NCBI RefSeq assembly: GCF_016650695.1
Contig: NZ_JAEKFH010000001.1
Span: 186,001-250,000 of the forward strand
Reading direction: 5' to 3'
DNA length: 64,000 nucleotides
From: Pseudomonas sp. TH41
GTDB lineage: Bacteria; Pseudomonadota; Gammaproteobacteria; Pseudomonadales; Pseudomonadaceae
The notes under the pieces were generated by a model, which worked only from the letters and a program-made list of their open reading frames with translations, was not told where the DNA came from and made no database searches. A program made the position numbers and the translations under genes. Positions 35,256 through 44,242 of the stretch are shown piece after piece. Positions within the stretch are counted from its first letter, which is position 1. The number at the start of each line of letters is the position of its first letter.

Positions 35256-35393
35256 TCAATTCGACTTCTTCGACGGATAGTTGCCGCGCAAGCCCCCGGA
35301 CTTGTTGCCGGTTTTGCTGGGCAGGTCAGGCACAACCGGGCGCGATCTGGGTTGAGGGTTGGAGCGGCTGCGGGGTTGGGGTTGTTTACTCAT
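35256..35393 (-). CDS. Small basic protein, 45 residues
   Basis: ATG at 35393 with AGGAG seven bases before it. The protein is very basic and rich in Ser, Pro, Gln and Arg (MSKQPQPRSRSNPQPRSR at the start, a GNKSGGLRGNYPSKKSN end). No signal or membrane segment. Likely disordered; perhaps nucleic-acid binding. The good ribosome site and clean composition make it a credible gene. Function unknown. It is encoded opposite to the glycine-rich gene, which converges on it. Confidence 0.65.
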   Translation of the reverse strand: MSKQPQPRSRSNPQPRSRPVVPDLPSKTGNKSGGLRGNYPSKKSN

Positions 35394-35477
35394 GGTTCGT
35401 CTCCTGACTTTTCAGCAAAAAAGGGGACGGTTCAGCACTTTTGGGTACTGGCGCATCCGTGCGCCAGTCGGCCGTCT

Positions 35478-36038
35478 TTAGCGCTTGATCAGCGAAATCT
35501 TCGTGCCTTCGATGCTGACCCCAGCCATTAACCCCTCCTGGTCGAAAATGAACGCGTAGGCCTCGTCCTTCAGCGTGGAGCTGGACAGATTCTTCGCGGC
35601 CCCTTCATCAACCACAACAACGGTAGGGCCTACACCGATTTCCCAGCCCTTGGTTTCGCGGATGTAGTTCACGGCTTTGTCGGTCATCAGGAACACCACA
35701 TAGCCGTACGACTGGGCGCCTGCCTGCAGCCCCCATGACCCGGTTACGGAGTTGTAATAACCCTCCACTGTCTTGCCCTTCAACAATTCGCCTTCACCAT
35801 AGCTACCCCCAAACACAAGGCCTGCCTTGATGATTTTCGGGAAGACAAGCACTGCTTTGGCGGTGTGTGAAATGGTTTCGGCAAGTGGATGGGACTTGTA
35901 GAGCGTTTGCAACGCTTGCCGAGAGTCGGTATTCAGATCCTCGGCGGTTGCCGCACCTGCAGTGTTCAGCAAACTCGCCGACGCCAGTGAGGCGGTCGCG
36001 AGGACCATCGATAGGAAAAACCGCATTGACTGAGTCAT
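35478..36038 (-). CDS. SYLF/YSC84-type lipid-binding lipoprotein-like secreted protein
   Basis: 186 residues from the ATG at 36038 (GGAG upstream); an ATG eight codons earlier is possible. A signal peptide (FFLSMVLATASLASASLLNTAGA) is followed by the SYLF domain: AKAVLVFPKIIKAGLVFGGSYGEGEL, GYYNSVTGSWGLQAGAQSYGYVVFLMTDKAV and GVGPTVVVVDEGAAKNLSSSTL. The fold binds phosphoinositides in eukaryotes; bacterial members are periplasmic with unclear roles. Confidence 0.9.
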   Translation of the reverse strand: MTQSMRFFLSMVLATASLASASLLNTAGAATAEDLNTDSRQALQTLYKSHPLAETISHTAKAVLVFPKIIKAGLVFGGSYGEGELLKGKTVEGYYNSVTGSWGLQAGAQSYGYVVFLMTDKAVNYIRETKGWEIGVGPTVVVVDEGAAKNLSSSTLKDEAYAFIFDQEGLMAGVSIEGTKISLIKR

Positions 36039-36242
36039 TTTCGTACTCCGATTCGGGAGCATGGGATGTGAGCAGCAGTCAGCGCCTGCCACCTGGCAGA
36101 AGAGCTACTGAAAATTATCCGGCGCACCCTAAAGTGTGTAAACGACTGGCTTCGCCTTTGAAATGAAGCAGGCCTGTGGCTTTGATCATTGGCGATGCCA
36201 TCACCTGCTTTGACCGCTGCGCACGGGCCGGGTTCGTCGTCA

Positions 36243-36362
36243 GAGACTGTAAAAGGCCAATGTAGGAGCGAGCTTGCTCGCGATGGACTCAAGAGCGGCG
36301 CGTTTATTCAGAAAACACGCGGTATCGTTAACGTCCATCGCGAGCAAGCTCGCTCCTACAGG
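36243..36362. repeat. REPIN (TGTAGGAGCG type) within a 120-bp duplicated block, left
   Basis: The palindrome TGTAGGAGCGAGCTTGCTCG...CGAGCAAGCTCGCTCCTACA spans 36261-36360. Together with the 18 bases before it and two after, it is repeated without a single change at 36546-36665. Confidence 0.95.
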
Positions 36363-36391
36363 TATTACACCCAGTCAGGCGCCCGTTTCAT

Positions 36392-36545
36392 TTATTCCGC
36401 CGTCTGCGCCCGCAAGCGTCTACCAATCACATCCATCAAGTCACAGCCATCGCGCAACGGGATGGCCAGCAGTTTGGAAAAATCCGACAGCACCACCGTG
36501 TCGCAACCAATCTCGGCGCGGAAGGCGATGTTTTCCAGCACCTGC
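36392..36545 (-). pseudogene. C-terminal gene remnant between two identical REPIN blocks
   Basis: Minus-strand reading LENIAFRAEIGCDTVVLSDF, SKLLAIPLRDGCDLMDVIGR then a RLRAQTAE end and stop looks like a genuine protein end, about 50 residues. Upstream it runs into the right-hand REPIN block and similarity is lost. I do not recognise the family. The rest of the gene is absent. Confidence 0.5.
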
Positions 36546-36665
36546 GAGACTGTAAAAGGCCAATGTAGGAGCGAGCTTGCTCGCGATGGACTCAAGAGCG
36601 GCGCGTTTATTCAGAAAACACGCGGTATCGTTAACGTCCATCGCGAGCAAGCTCGCTCCTACAGG
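36546..36665. repeat. REPIN within a 120-bp duplicated block, right
   Basis: Exact copy of 36243-36362, in direct orientation, 303 bases away. The palindrome is 36564-36663. Confidence 0.95.
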
Positions 36666-36855
36666 CTTCATCGGAACGGTCGGCAAGGTTAGCGATTCCG
36701 AGGTTTGTGTAGGAACTTTTATGCAGTCCTAGGACCTTCACTCCACTTGGCTGAAACGATCGAACCAGCTCCGAGCTGTTCATTTCACGTTGTTTATCAT
36801 CGCTGACGCTATCCTCTAGAATCCCATCCCCGCAGCCGAGCTGGACTTCCACCCA

Positions 36856-38212
36856 ATGCAAACCCCGACCACCCAACCCCCCTCTGGAAAACCTACCTCC
36901 TTTTCCTCGCCCCCATGGTCCTCTCCAATTTCCTCCAATCCATGTCGGGCACCGTCAACAGCATCTACATCGGCCAAATGCTCGGCACCCAAGCGCTGGC
37001 TGCCGTATCAGGCATGTTCCCCATCGTCTTTTTCTTCATCGCCCTGGTCATCGGCCTTGGCGCGGGGGCCGGCGTGCTCATCGGTCAGGCGTGGGGGCGC
37101 GTGAGCTGCATCGGGTGAAAGCCATCGCCGGGTCAACGTTGCTGCTGGGCGCGATGATCGGTTTGGCAGCGGCGGTGCTGGGCAGTGTGTTCGCACGGCC
37201 AGCCTTGCAAGGGTTGGGCACGCCGGTCGACGTGCTGGACGACGCGGTGGCCTACGCTCACGTGATGATGTGGATCATGCCGTCTATGTTGGTGTACGTG
37301 CTGTTCACCCAGCTGCTGCGTGGGGTGAGCGATACGGTGTCACCACTGGTGGCGCTGGTGGTGTCGACGTGTATCGGATTGGCGCTGACGCCGGCGTTGA
37401 TTCGTGGGTGGCTGGGGCTGCCGCCGATGGGGATTCAGAGTGCGGCGTATGCCGGGCTGGCGGGCAACTTGTCGGCGATGGGATGGCTGGCGTGGCGGTT
37501 GATTCGCAAGGGGCATCCGTTGGCGCCCGATCGGGAAATGTTTGCGGCGATGCGCCTGGATCGGGTGATTCTCGGCAAAGTGCTGCGCATCGGCTTGCCG
37601 ACCGGGTTGCAGATGGTGGTGTTGTCGCTGTCGGAGTTGGTGATTCTGGCGTTGGTGAATCAGCATGGGTCTCAGGCGACGGCGGCGTATGGCGCGGTGA
37701 CGCAGATCGTCAATTACGTGCAGTTCCCGGCGCTGTCGATTGCGATCACGGCGTCAATTCTCGGCGCTCAGGCCATCGGGGCAGGGCGCCTTGAACGCTT
37801 GGCGCTGATTTTGCGCACAGGGCTGTTGATCAATGTGTGTTTGACCGGTGGGTTGGTGGTGTTGGGGTATGGGTTGTCGCACTGGTTGCTGGGGTTGTTC
37901 CTGACCGAGGACAGCACTCGGGTGATGGCCGAGCACCTGTTGCACATCATGCTCTGGAGCCTGTTGGTGTTTGGCTTCCAGGCGATCATCGGCGGCATCA
38001 TGCGTGCCAGTGGCACGGTGTTGGTGCCGATGGCCGTTTCGATTTTTTGTGTGGTGCTGGTGCAATTGCCGGGGGCGTATCTGCTGGATGGGCAGTTCGG
38101 ATTGCAGGGTGTGTGGATGGCGTTTCCGATGGCTTATTTGGGGATGCTGGTGTTGCAGACGCTGTACTACAAATGGGTTTGGCAGCATCAGAAGATCGAG
38201 CGGTTGGTGTAG
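36856..38212 (+). pseudogene. MATE family efflux pump with two single-base frameshifts
   Basis: Three frames together give a full-length MATE transporter of about 452 residues, twelve helices. Frame 1 starts at ATG 36856 (TPTTQPP). At a C6 run (36877-36882) one base is missing; the next frame then reads LWKTYLLFLAPMVLSNFLQS, through GLGAGAGVLIGQAWG. At a G5 run (37093-37097) another base is missing, and the third frame continues ARELHRVKAIAGSTLLLGAM to the end at 38212. MATE pumps export cationic drugs with Na+ or H+. Both shifts are one-base losses in homopolymers, so sequencing error is as likely as true inactivation. An ATG at 36915 could restart translation only up to the second shift. 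Confidence 0.82.
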
Positions 38213-38307
38213 GCGCAGACGCTTGATGTCGGCCACCGTCAGACCGACAATCCAGGGTGACCATGTGATGCGAACCGACAGGCGTGATCGCCTGGGGAGG
38301 TGTTCAA

Positions 38308-38988
38308 ATGAGTCCCTCATCGCGAACCATCTTGCAGGACCGCGCCGCCGCCGGTCGAAGCCTGGTGGCACCGTTGCGACACTATGCGCATCGACCTGAT
38401 GTCATCATCCTCGCGTTGCCCCGTGGCGGTGTGCCGGTCGCTTATGAAGTGGCCGTTGCGCTGGAGGTTCGTCTGGACCTGATGCTGGTCCGCAAGCTGG
38501 GTGTTCCGTCTCATCAAGAGTTCGCGATGGGCGCGATTGCCAGCGGCGGCATCCAGATTCTCAATGAACAGGCGTTGCGGGCGCACCCGATTGATAAACC
38601 CTCGTTCGACGCCGTGGTCGCACGGGAAACGCGGGAGCTGTTGCGACGCGAGCAGGCTTACCGGGGGACGCGCGCTCCGGTACAGCTCAAGGATCAGGTG
38701 GTGATTCTGATCGACGACGGCCTGGCGACAGGCGCCTCGATGATGGCGGCGATCCACGCGGTGCGTCTGCACGCGCCAGCGCGCATCGTCGTCGCCGTGC
38801 CGGTTGCGCCGCCCGAGACCGCGCAGGCGCTGCGCAGCGAAGTGGATGAGCTGATTTGCCCGCTCATCCCCGAATGGCTCATGTCGATTGGCTATTGGTA
38901 CGTGGATTTTTCCCAGACGTCGGATGACGAGGTTATCAAGCTGTTGCAGCGGGCCTGGCAGAAGGAGGCCGGTCCCGACGGGATTTGA
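38308..38988 (+). CDS. Phosphoribosyltransferase family protein
   Basis: 226 residues from the ATG at 38308, with GGAGGT six bases before. VVILIDDGLATGASM near residue 130 is the PRPP-binding loop; DVIILALPRGGVPVAYEVA and LVRKLGVPSHQEFAMGAIASGG fit the fold. Stand-alone members like this (sometimes fused to hydrolases) are of unknown substrate. A STATIC start without upstream partner; the frameshifted MATE gene ends 95 bases before it. Confidence 0.9.
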   Translation: MSPSSRTILQDRAAAGRSLVAPLRHYAHRPDVIILALPRGGVPVAYEVAVALEVRLDLMLVRKLGVPSHQEFAMGAIASGGIQILNEQALRAHPIDKPSFDAVVARETRELLRREQAYRGTRAPVQLKDQVVILIDDGLATGASMMAAIHAVRLHAPARIVVAVPVAPPETAQALRSEVDELICPLIPEWLMSIGYWYVDFSQTSDDEVIKLLQRAWQKEAGPDGI

Positions 38989-39014
38989 TGGTCGCTGGAT
39001 CGGACCCGGAAAAA

Positions 39015-39114
39015 TGTAGGAGCGAGCTTGCTCGCGAAGGACTTGAGAGCAATGCGTTTATTCAGGAGAAACGCATTATCGTTAACGACCTTCGCGAGCA
39101 AGCTCGCTCCTACA
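39015..39114. repeat. REPIN (TGTAGGAGCG type)
   Basis: TGTAGGAGCGAGCTTGCTCG on the left, CGAGCAAGCTCGCTCCTACA on the right, with a 60-base loop containing a GCGTTTATTC..ACGCATTATCGTTAACG inner stem. Lies just after the phosphoribosyltransferase gene. Confidence 0.95.
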
Positions 39115-39149
39115 GGATTGGGTTTAACAACCAGATGCCGCGTTGAACC

Positions 39150-39227
39150 TCACGGTTTTGCTTGAGCCTTGGCTTTCTCTTCGATTTTCGCGTCTACCGC
39201 CGCGCGAATCTGGTCAATGCTGAAGCT
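39150..39227 (-). pseudogene. C-terminal remnant of an unrecognised gene
   Basis: Minus reading SASFSIDQIRAAVDAKIEEK then AKAQAKP and a TGA stop, a typical helical basic protein end. It collides with the acyl-CoA dehydrogenase remnant at about 39228, so two gene ends were joined head to head by a deletion. Confidence 0.45.
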
Positions 39228-39402
39228 CGCCGACCAAGGCATCCAGTTGCACGGCGGCATCGGCCTGACATGGGAATACGTACTGTCACACCATGCCAAG
39301 CATCTGCTGATGGTCGCACGCCAGTTTGGTGATGATGACCATCACTTGCAGGCTTACGCCAAGCTGATGCAGGTGAATCCCGCCGTTCACGAGGCTGCCT
39401 AG
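39228..39402 (+). pseudogene. C-terminal remnant of an acyl-CoA dehydrogenase
   Basis: DQGIQLHGGIGLTWEYVLSH followed by HAKHLLMVARQFGDDDHHLQ and a short tail to the TAG at 39400. QLHGGIGLTWEY is the well-known FAD-contacting motif near the end of acyl-CoA dehydrogenases. The other 300-plus residues are missing. Confidence 0.8.
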
Positions 39403-39591
39403 CTGTTCTTGAGCCAGTCCTGGAACGTTGTTGCGCTGACGATGGGGTTGGCGCATCGCCGGCGCCGACAGAGGGCAGGAAGTTTCGGCGGGGGTGGAAT
39501 AAAGGGCAGTTCTTTGCTTAAGTCCATCTATCGCTGGCCCGCGTGTGCGGGCGCCTCAGCTCTTGGCGGTAGCCCCCGACCGGACAATCCC

Positions 39592-40161
39592 ATGAATCCT
39601 CGATTCCCTCGGTTTGCTGTATTGGCCGCCGCGCTCACTTTCGGCTTCTTGCCCTGTGCCCAGGCGGTCGAATACACGCGAGTAAATGAGACTGCCAGCA
39701 CGATCTCCTTCACCTACAACCAGTTCAGCTCGCGGGTGTATGGCACGTTTGGCAAGTTCAAGGCCACGCTTGATTTCGACACGGCGAACCCCGCAGCGGG
39801 TCATGCCGCGCTCACCATCGAGCTCGACAGCATCGATGCCGGCAGCAACGAGGCCAACACAGAGCTGAAAAAGCCAGCGTGGTTCGACACGGCAACGTAT
39901 CCGGTGGCGACGTTTGAATCGACCGGCGTAAAAGCACTGGGCGGCAACCATTACACGATCACCGGCAAACTCACGCTCAGAGGCGTTACTCGTACGGTCT
40001 CCGTTCCGGTCCTCCTGAAGGTGGCGAACGCCATCGGTATCTTCGACGGCCAGCTAACGCTCAAGCGTAGTGACTTCAAGGTTGGCGAAGGTGAATGGGC
40101 CGATAGCGTTGTTTCCGACGACATCAATATCCGGTTTCGAATGGTTGCGCCGCAACACTAG
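39592..40161 (+). CDS. YceI family periplasmic protein
   Basis: 189 residues from the ATG at 39592. A signal peptide (FAVLAAALTFGFLPCAQA) precedes the YceI lipocalin-like barrel: ASTISFTYNQFSSRVYGTFGKFKATLDFD, LTIELDSIDAGSNEANTELKKPAWFD, TYPVATFESTGVKALGGNHYTITGKLTLRGVTR. YceI proteins bind polyisoprenoid-like lipids. No clear ribosome site precedes this ATG, though the signal peptide start supports it. Unaccompanied by the cytochrome b often found with yceI. Confidence 0.92.
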   Translation: MNPRFPRFAVLAAALTFGFLPCAQAVEYTRVNETASTISFTYNQFSSRVYGTFGKFKATLDFDTANPAAGHAALTIELDSIDAGSNEANTELKKPAWFDTATYPVATFESTGVKALGGNHYTITGKLTLRGVTRTVSVPVLLKVANAIGIFDGQLTLKRSDFKVGEGEWADSVVSDDINIRFRMVAPQH

Positions 40162-40218
40162 CGTGCCCATCTACACATGACGCCAGTGCCCCGGAGTCCA
40201 CATCGGCCGGGGCGCGGC

Positions 40219-40539
40219 TCACCTCACCCAATGTCCTTCGACCCAGCGCCAGTTCGGCCCGTGTGCCTGCCAATGCCCCGGTTTCCAGCGGGCGCCGTGC
40301 ATCACTGGCTGCCAGTGACCGGGCACCCAGGCATAACCGCGACCGTCCCAGCGCCAGTGGCCTTGATCCCAGGCGTAACCGGGACGTCCCGGGGGCATCA
40401 CCTCCATCCGCATGGGTGGCGGCGCTTGCTGGATGATGATTTCGGTCTGAGCAAAGACTGGCGTGCTCGACAGAGCGGCAAGCGCCAATGGGACAAGCAG
40501 AACGTGCCGCACATTAATCAGGGAACGCACAAATCGCAT
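40219..40539 (-). CDS. YXWGXW repeat secreted protein
   Basis: 106 residues from the ATG at 40539 with GAGGAG five bases before. A signal peptide (LLVPLALAALSSTPVFA) is followed by tryptophan repeats: GYAWDQGHWRWDGRGYAWVPGHW, GARWKPGHWQAHGPNWRWVEGHW. The family is common in proteobacteria as small exported proteins with no established function. Confidence 0.9.
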   Translation of the reverse strand: MRFVRSLINVRHVLLVPLALAALSSTPVFAQTEIIIQQAPPPMRMEVMPPGRPGYAWDQGHWRWDGRGYAWVPGHWQPVMHGARWKPGHWQAHGPNWRWVEGHWVR

Positions 40540-40676
40540 GACAACTCCTCAGGCCTGCATCCGAAAGTGAATGCTGCTGAAGAGTTGAACGCGAGAAACG
40601 GAAAATATCCGTCGTGAGGAAAATGAAATTTTTTTCAGGAAAAGGCTCCCTTTTGCGATGTGGACACCGAAGGGTT

Positions 40677-41774
40677 TTAGATGTCGATGGCCTTTTCTGT
40701 TGCACTTTTCGCCGCATCCAACAACCGATGCAAGCGCAGCGCATCCTCAAAGGTCGCTGCTGCATGCGTTCCTTCCGCTACATCCTGCGCATACACGTAA
40801 TACAGCTCCGCCAGTTCCAACACCGCCGATGGCAATGAAGAGGCCGGCAGCCGCAGGTAGTTTTCAGGCAGCGGCAATACTTGCAGCGCCAGATTGTCAC
40901 CGTGGGCGCCTTCGATCACATAGTCGTCGCCGACATCACCGAAGGCGGAACGGTTGGTGATTTTCAGGTCGCCCTGATCGCCGGTGATGTCGATCTGCAC
41001 GCCGGAGCCGTTGCGTTTTCCCCCTTCGATGTGGATCGAAATCACGGCGCCGTCTTCGAGCATGCCGCTGAGCACCAGTTGATCCGGCGCGCTGCTGGCC
41101 AGCACTTCGCCGGTTTCCTTGATGGTCACTTGCGGGAACTGATTGACCAGCAATCCCGACACGCTGGTCGGCCAGCCGGTCGCGGTGAAGAGCATGTCGA
41201 GGAAATGCCCGGCGTAGATTGCGATCACACTGGAGAAGTTCTCTTCGGGTGCGGTCCAGCGCAGCGCATTGGGGCGCAGGGCCTGGAAGTAATTCGTGCT
41301 GACGTGCAGGCGCACTGAGCGCAGTTTGCCGACGTAACCTTGCTGCAACAGGTCTTGCAGGTAGCGATTATGCGGTGCATGACGGCGTTGCAGGCCGACG
41401 ATGTGGCGCACGCCGGCATCGTTCGCCATCTGAAGCAGTTGCTCGGAGGCGCCAGTGGTGGTGGTTAACGGCCATTCGCAGTAGACGTCTTTGCCGGCGG
41501 CGATGGCCGCGCGCACGGTCTGTTCATGTTGGGGCGCGGTATTGAGCACCACCACGAGGTCGACGTCGGGATTGTTCACCAGTGCGTCGACCGAGTCGGC
41601 GACCTGCGCGATGGCGTATTCTGCGGCCGCTGCTTCAGCGCGTTCGCGGTGTTCGCTGTGCACCGCTTGCAACTGGTACTGCGGCAGCAGCTCAAGCACG
41701 CGCAAGTGGCCGTGGCGTGCCCAGTTGCCGACACCAATGATGCCGACGCGGATAGGAATGTGTGGAGTGGTCAT
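40677..41774 (-). CDS. Gfo/Idh/MocA family oxidoreductase
   Basis: 365 residues. The NAD(P)-binding start is IRVGIIGVGNWARHGHLRVLE; then VVLNTAPQHEQTVRAAIAAGKDVYCEWPLTT with the EKP-like position changed to EWP, a common variant. The C-terminal sheet domain follows. The enzyme family oxidises or reduces sugars and related polyols. The ATG has GAGGA before it. Monocistronic. Confidence 0.92.
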   Translation of the reverse strand: MTTPHIPIRVGIIGVGNWARHGHLRVLELLPQYQLQAVHSEHRERAEAAAAEYAIAQVADSVDALVNNPDVDLVVVLNTAPQHEQTVRAAIAAGKDVYCEWPLTTTTGASEQLLQMANDAGVRHIVGLQRRHAPHNRYLQDLLQQGYVGKLRSVRLHVSTNYFQALRPNALRWTAPEENFSSVIAIYAGHFLDMLFTATGWPTSVSGLLVNQFPQVTIKETGEVLASSAPDQLVLSGMLEDGAVISIHIEGGKRNGSGVQIDITGDQGDLKITNRSAFGDVGDDYVIEGAHGDNLALQVLPLPENYLRLPASSLPSAVLELAELYYVYAQDVAEGTHAAATFEDALRLHRLLDAAKSATEKAIDI

Positions 41775-41932
41775 GGGAGTGTCCTCGTAAGGTGATGGCT
41801 GACGAGGTGAAGTCTAGGGAGTGCGACTCAAGGGAAAAATGGGGTAGAACTCCGGACTCTTTGGACTGGGATGGCGCTAATCCGCCGATTGCGGAGTGAT
41901 TGATCGTGTCCAGTTAAGCGGCTCTGATCCAC

Positions 41933-42032
41933 TGTAGGAGCGAGCTTGCTCGCGATGGTCGTTAAGAATAACGCGTGTTTACTGGCTAAACGCGGCGCTC
42001 TTGAGTCCATCGCGAGCAAGCTCGCTCCTACA
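41933..42032. repeat. REPIN (TGTAGGAGCG type)
   Basis: Mirror arms TGTAGGAGCGAGCTTGCTCG and CGAGCAAGCTCGCTCCTACA, with inner GTTAAGAATAACGCG segment. Between the Gfo/Idh gene and the LysR gene. Confidence 0.95.
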
Positions 42033-42047
42033 ATTTCAACGCTAGGC

Positions 42048-42938
42048 TCAGGTTTTCAGAATGTTGTCCTTGAAGTAGTCGATCAACACCCGCAGCCTCG
42101 GCGCGGTCTGCTTGGACGCAGGCCAGAGCATCCACAGGTTGCCGGCGTGGTCGGTGTAATCCTCCAGCACCACCTTCAGCCTGCCGTCGGCCAGTGGCTG
42201 GCGGATTGAAAAATCCGGCAGGCAGGCAATCCCCACCCCATCGATCGCCAGGTACGTCAGCGGATCCATCGTGGTGCAGGTCAAGGCCTTCGTCAGATTC
42301 GGTTCAATGTGCGTCTCGCCGATGCGCAGCGGCCAACGCTCGATCATCCCGGTGGCCGGAAACTTGTGCAGCAGGCACACGTGGCGGCTCAGATCGTCCG
42401 GGTGCGTCGGCTCGCCATGCTGTTTCAGGTACTCGGGCGACGCCACCAACTGCAATTGATAGCCACCCAACTTGCGCGCCATCAGCCGCGAGTCCTGGGG
42501 CGCGCCGGTGCGGATCACTGCATCGAACCCTTCCTCGATCACGTCCACCATGCGGTCGGACATGTCCACGTCCAGCTCGATGTCCGGGTAGGTGCGCATG
42601 AACCCGGCCAGCACCGGCATGATCAGCACGTTCTGGATCGGCACGCTGATCCGCACTTTGCCCCGGGGGCTGGCGGACAGGTTCAGCAACTCCATCTGCG
42701 CCGCTTCCACTTCACTGATAATGCGTTTGCAGCGGTCCAGGAACAGCTCGCCTTCGGTGGTCAGGGTGACGCTGCGAGTGCTGCGATGGAACAAGCGCAC
42801 GCCCAGGCGTTCCTCCATGCGCGCCACGCTCTTGCCCACCGCTGAGGAGGAAATTTCCAGCAGGCGGCCGGCTTCGGTGAAGCTGCGGGTCTCGGCCACC
42901 TGAATGAAGGCCGTGATACCGCTGAGGCTGTCCATCAT
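42048..42938 (-). CDS. LysR family transcriptional regulator
   Basis: 296 residues from the first of two adjacent ATGs (42938). DNA-binding domain: ITAFIQVAETRSFTEAGRLLEISSSAVGKSVARMEERLGVRLFHRSTRSVTLT, the AaeR/CrgA branch. An effector domain follows. The next gene upstream (Old Yellow Enzyme, same strand, about 200 bases away) may be its target, as similar LysR proteins often control ene-reductase genes. No strong ribosome site. Confidence 0.92.
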   Translation of the reverse strand: MMDSLSGITAFIQVAETRSFTEAGRLLEISSSAVGKSVARMEERLGVRLFHRSTRSVTLTTEGELFLDRCKRIISEVEAAQMELLNLSASPRGKVRISVPIQNVLIMPVLAGFMRTYPDIELDVDMSDRMVDVIEEGFDAVIRTGAPQDSRLMARKLGGYQLQLVASPEYLKQHGEPTHPDDLSRHVCLLHKFPATGMIERWPLRIGETHIEPNLTKALTCTTMDPLTYLAIDGVGIACLPDFSIRQPLADGRLKVVLEDYTDHAGNLWMLWPASKQTAPRLRVLIDYFKDNILKT

Positions 42939-43025
42939 GGGGGTGTGCTCGATGCAGGGAGGGTTAAGGCAGAGTAGAGGCGGGAGGGGGAATTGCAAAG
43001 GGGAGGGAGCTGGAAACCGAGGTGC

Positions 43026-43115
43026 CGCCATCGCGAGCAGGCTCGCTCCCACACTTGACCGAGTCCTCTCAAGGGAACACGGTCACTGTGGGAGCGAGCC
43101 TGCTCGCGATGGCGG
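43026..43115. repeat. REPIN (TGTGGGAGCG type, arms inverted)
   Basis: GCCATCGCGAGCAGGCTCGC..TCCCACA first, then TGTGGGAGCGAGCCTGCTCGCGATGGC, i.e. the arms point outward compared with the other copies. Located between the LysR and ene-reductase genes. Confidence 0.9.
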
Positions 43116-43135
43116 TTTTACATTCAGCGCGAAAC

Positions 43136-44242
43136 TCAGGCAGTGGCTTGGTAGAACGGATAATCAGTGAAACCCACCTCAGTACCGCCGTAAAAAGTGT
43201 CACGGTCATAAGCATTCAACGGCAGGTCATGTCGAATGCGCTCTGGCAAATCCGGGTTGGCGATAAAATCGCGACCAAACGCCACCAGATCAGCATCGCC
43301 CGCTTGCAGGATCTGCTCGGCTGACGTGGCGTTGAAGCCACCGGCAGCGATGATCAGCCCATCGTAGTGACGCCGAATCAACTGCGCGGCGACCGGGTTC
43401 TGGTCTTTGCTCTCATCGATCGAGTTGCCCAACACACGCGGCTCGATCAGGTGCAGGTAAGCCAGTTTCAATGGCGCCAGCTGTTGTGCAACGTAGACGA
43501 ACAGTGCCTCAGGGGCGCTGTCTTTCATGTCGCCGAAGTTGCCGCTTGGACCAAGGCGCACCGCCACGCGATCGCTGCCCCAGACCGAAATCACTGCGCG
43601 GGTGATGTCCAGCAGAAAGCGCGCACGCTTGGCGATGCTGCCGCCGTAGGCGTCGGTGCGATGGTTGCTGCCGTCCTGCAGGAACTGGTCGATCAGGTAA
43701 CCGTTGGCACCATGGATTTCCACACCGTCGAAACCGGCTTCCAACCCCCGTTGTGCGGCACTGCGAAAGTCTTCGACCAGTGTTTCGACTTCGGCTTCGC
43801 TGATTGCGCGATGGGGTGTACTGGGCACCCAGCCGTTGGCGGTGTAGGCGACACCGTCGTACTCGACGGCAGAAGGCGCAATCGGTTGGGCACCGTCGGG
43901 TTGCATGTCACTGTGGGACTGACGACCGGCGTGGAACAGTTGCAGGAAAATCCGTCCACCCTTGGCGTGGACCGCTTCAGTGATGGCTTTCCAGCCAGGG
44001 ACCTGCGCGTCGTTGTACAGGCCGGGTGAGCCGAGGTAGCCATTGCCGGTGGTCGACACTACGGTGGCTTCGGAAATGATCAGCCCGCCGTCAGTGGCAC
44101 GCTGCGAATAGTATTCGGTCATCAACGCACCGGGCAGATCGCCGGGCTCGGAACGCATGCGGGTCAACGGCGCCATGACCACGCGGTGGGAGAGGGTGTG
44201 CGGGCCGATCTGGATCGTGGAAAGCAGGGTGGGATGATTCAT
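43136..44242 (-). CDS. Old Yellow Enzyme family ene-reductase (NemA/XenB type)
   Basis: 368 residues from the ATG at 44242 with GGAGGT before it. HRVVMAPLTRMRS and GLIISEATVVS bind FMN; the substrate-binding His-Asn pair is in VEIHGANGYLIDQFLQDGSNHRTDAYGGS; VAVRLGPSG, and AFGRDFIANPDLPERIRHDLPLN near the end. The enzyme reduces activated double bonds and nitro compounds with NADPH. The LysR gene downstream is a plausible regulator. Confidence 0.95.
   Translation of the reverse strand: MNHPTLLSTIQIGPHTLSHRVVMAPLTRMRSEPGDLPGALMTEYYSQRATDGGLIISEATVVSTTGNGYLGSPGLYNDAQVPGWKAITEAVHAKGGRIFLQLFHAGRQSHSDMQPDGAQPIAPSAVEYDGVAYTANGWVPSTPHRAISEAEVETLVEDFRSAAQRGLEAGFDGVEIHGANGYLIDQFLQDGSNHRTDAYGGSIAKRARFLLDITRAVISVWGSDRVAVRLGPSGNFGDMKDSAPEALFVYVAQQLAPLKLAYLHLIEPRVLGNSIDESKDQNPVAAQLIRRHYDGLIIAAGGFNATSAEQILQAGDADLVAFGRDFIANPDLPERIRHDLPLNAYDRDTFYGGTEVGFTDYPFYQATA

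Noticed and set aside
36189..36692. Plus-strand frame of 167 codons through both REPIN blocks
   Set aside because: Built from REPIN sequence translated twice; typical spurious frame of repeats.
39411..39536. Minus-strand frame reading MDLSKELPFIPPPPKLPA to a FQDWLKNS end
   Set aside because: Looks somewhat coding near its end, but lacks a ribosome site and lies in a scar region; may be another remnant, not claimed.
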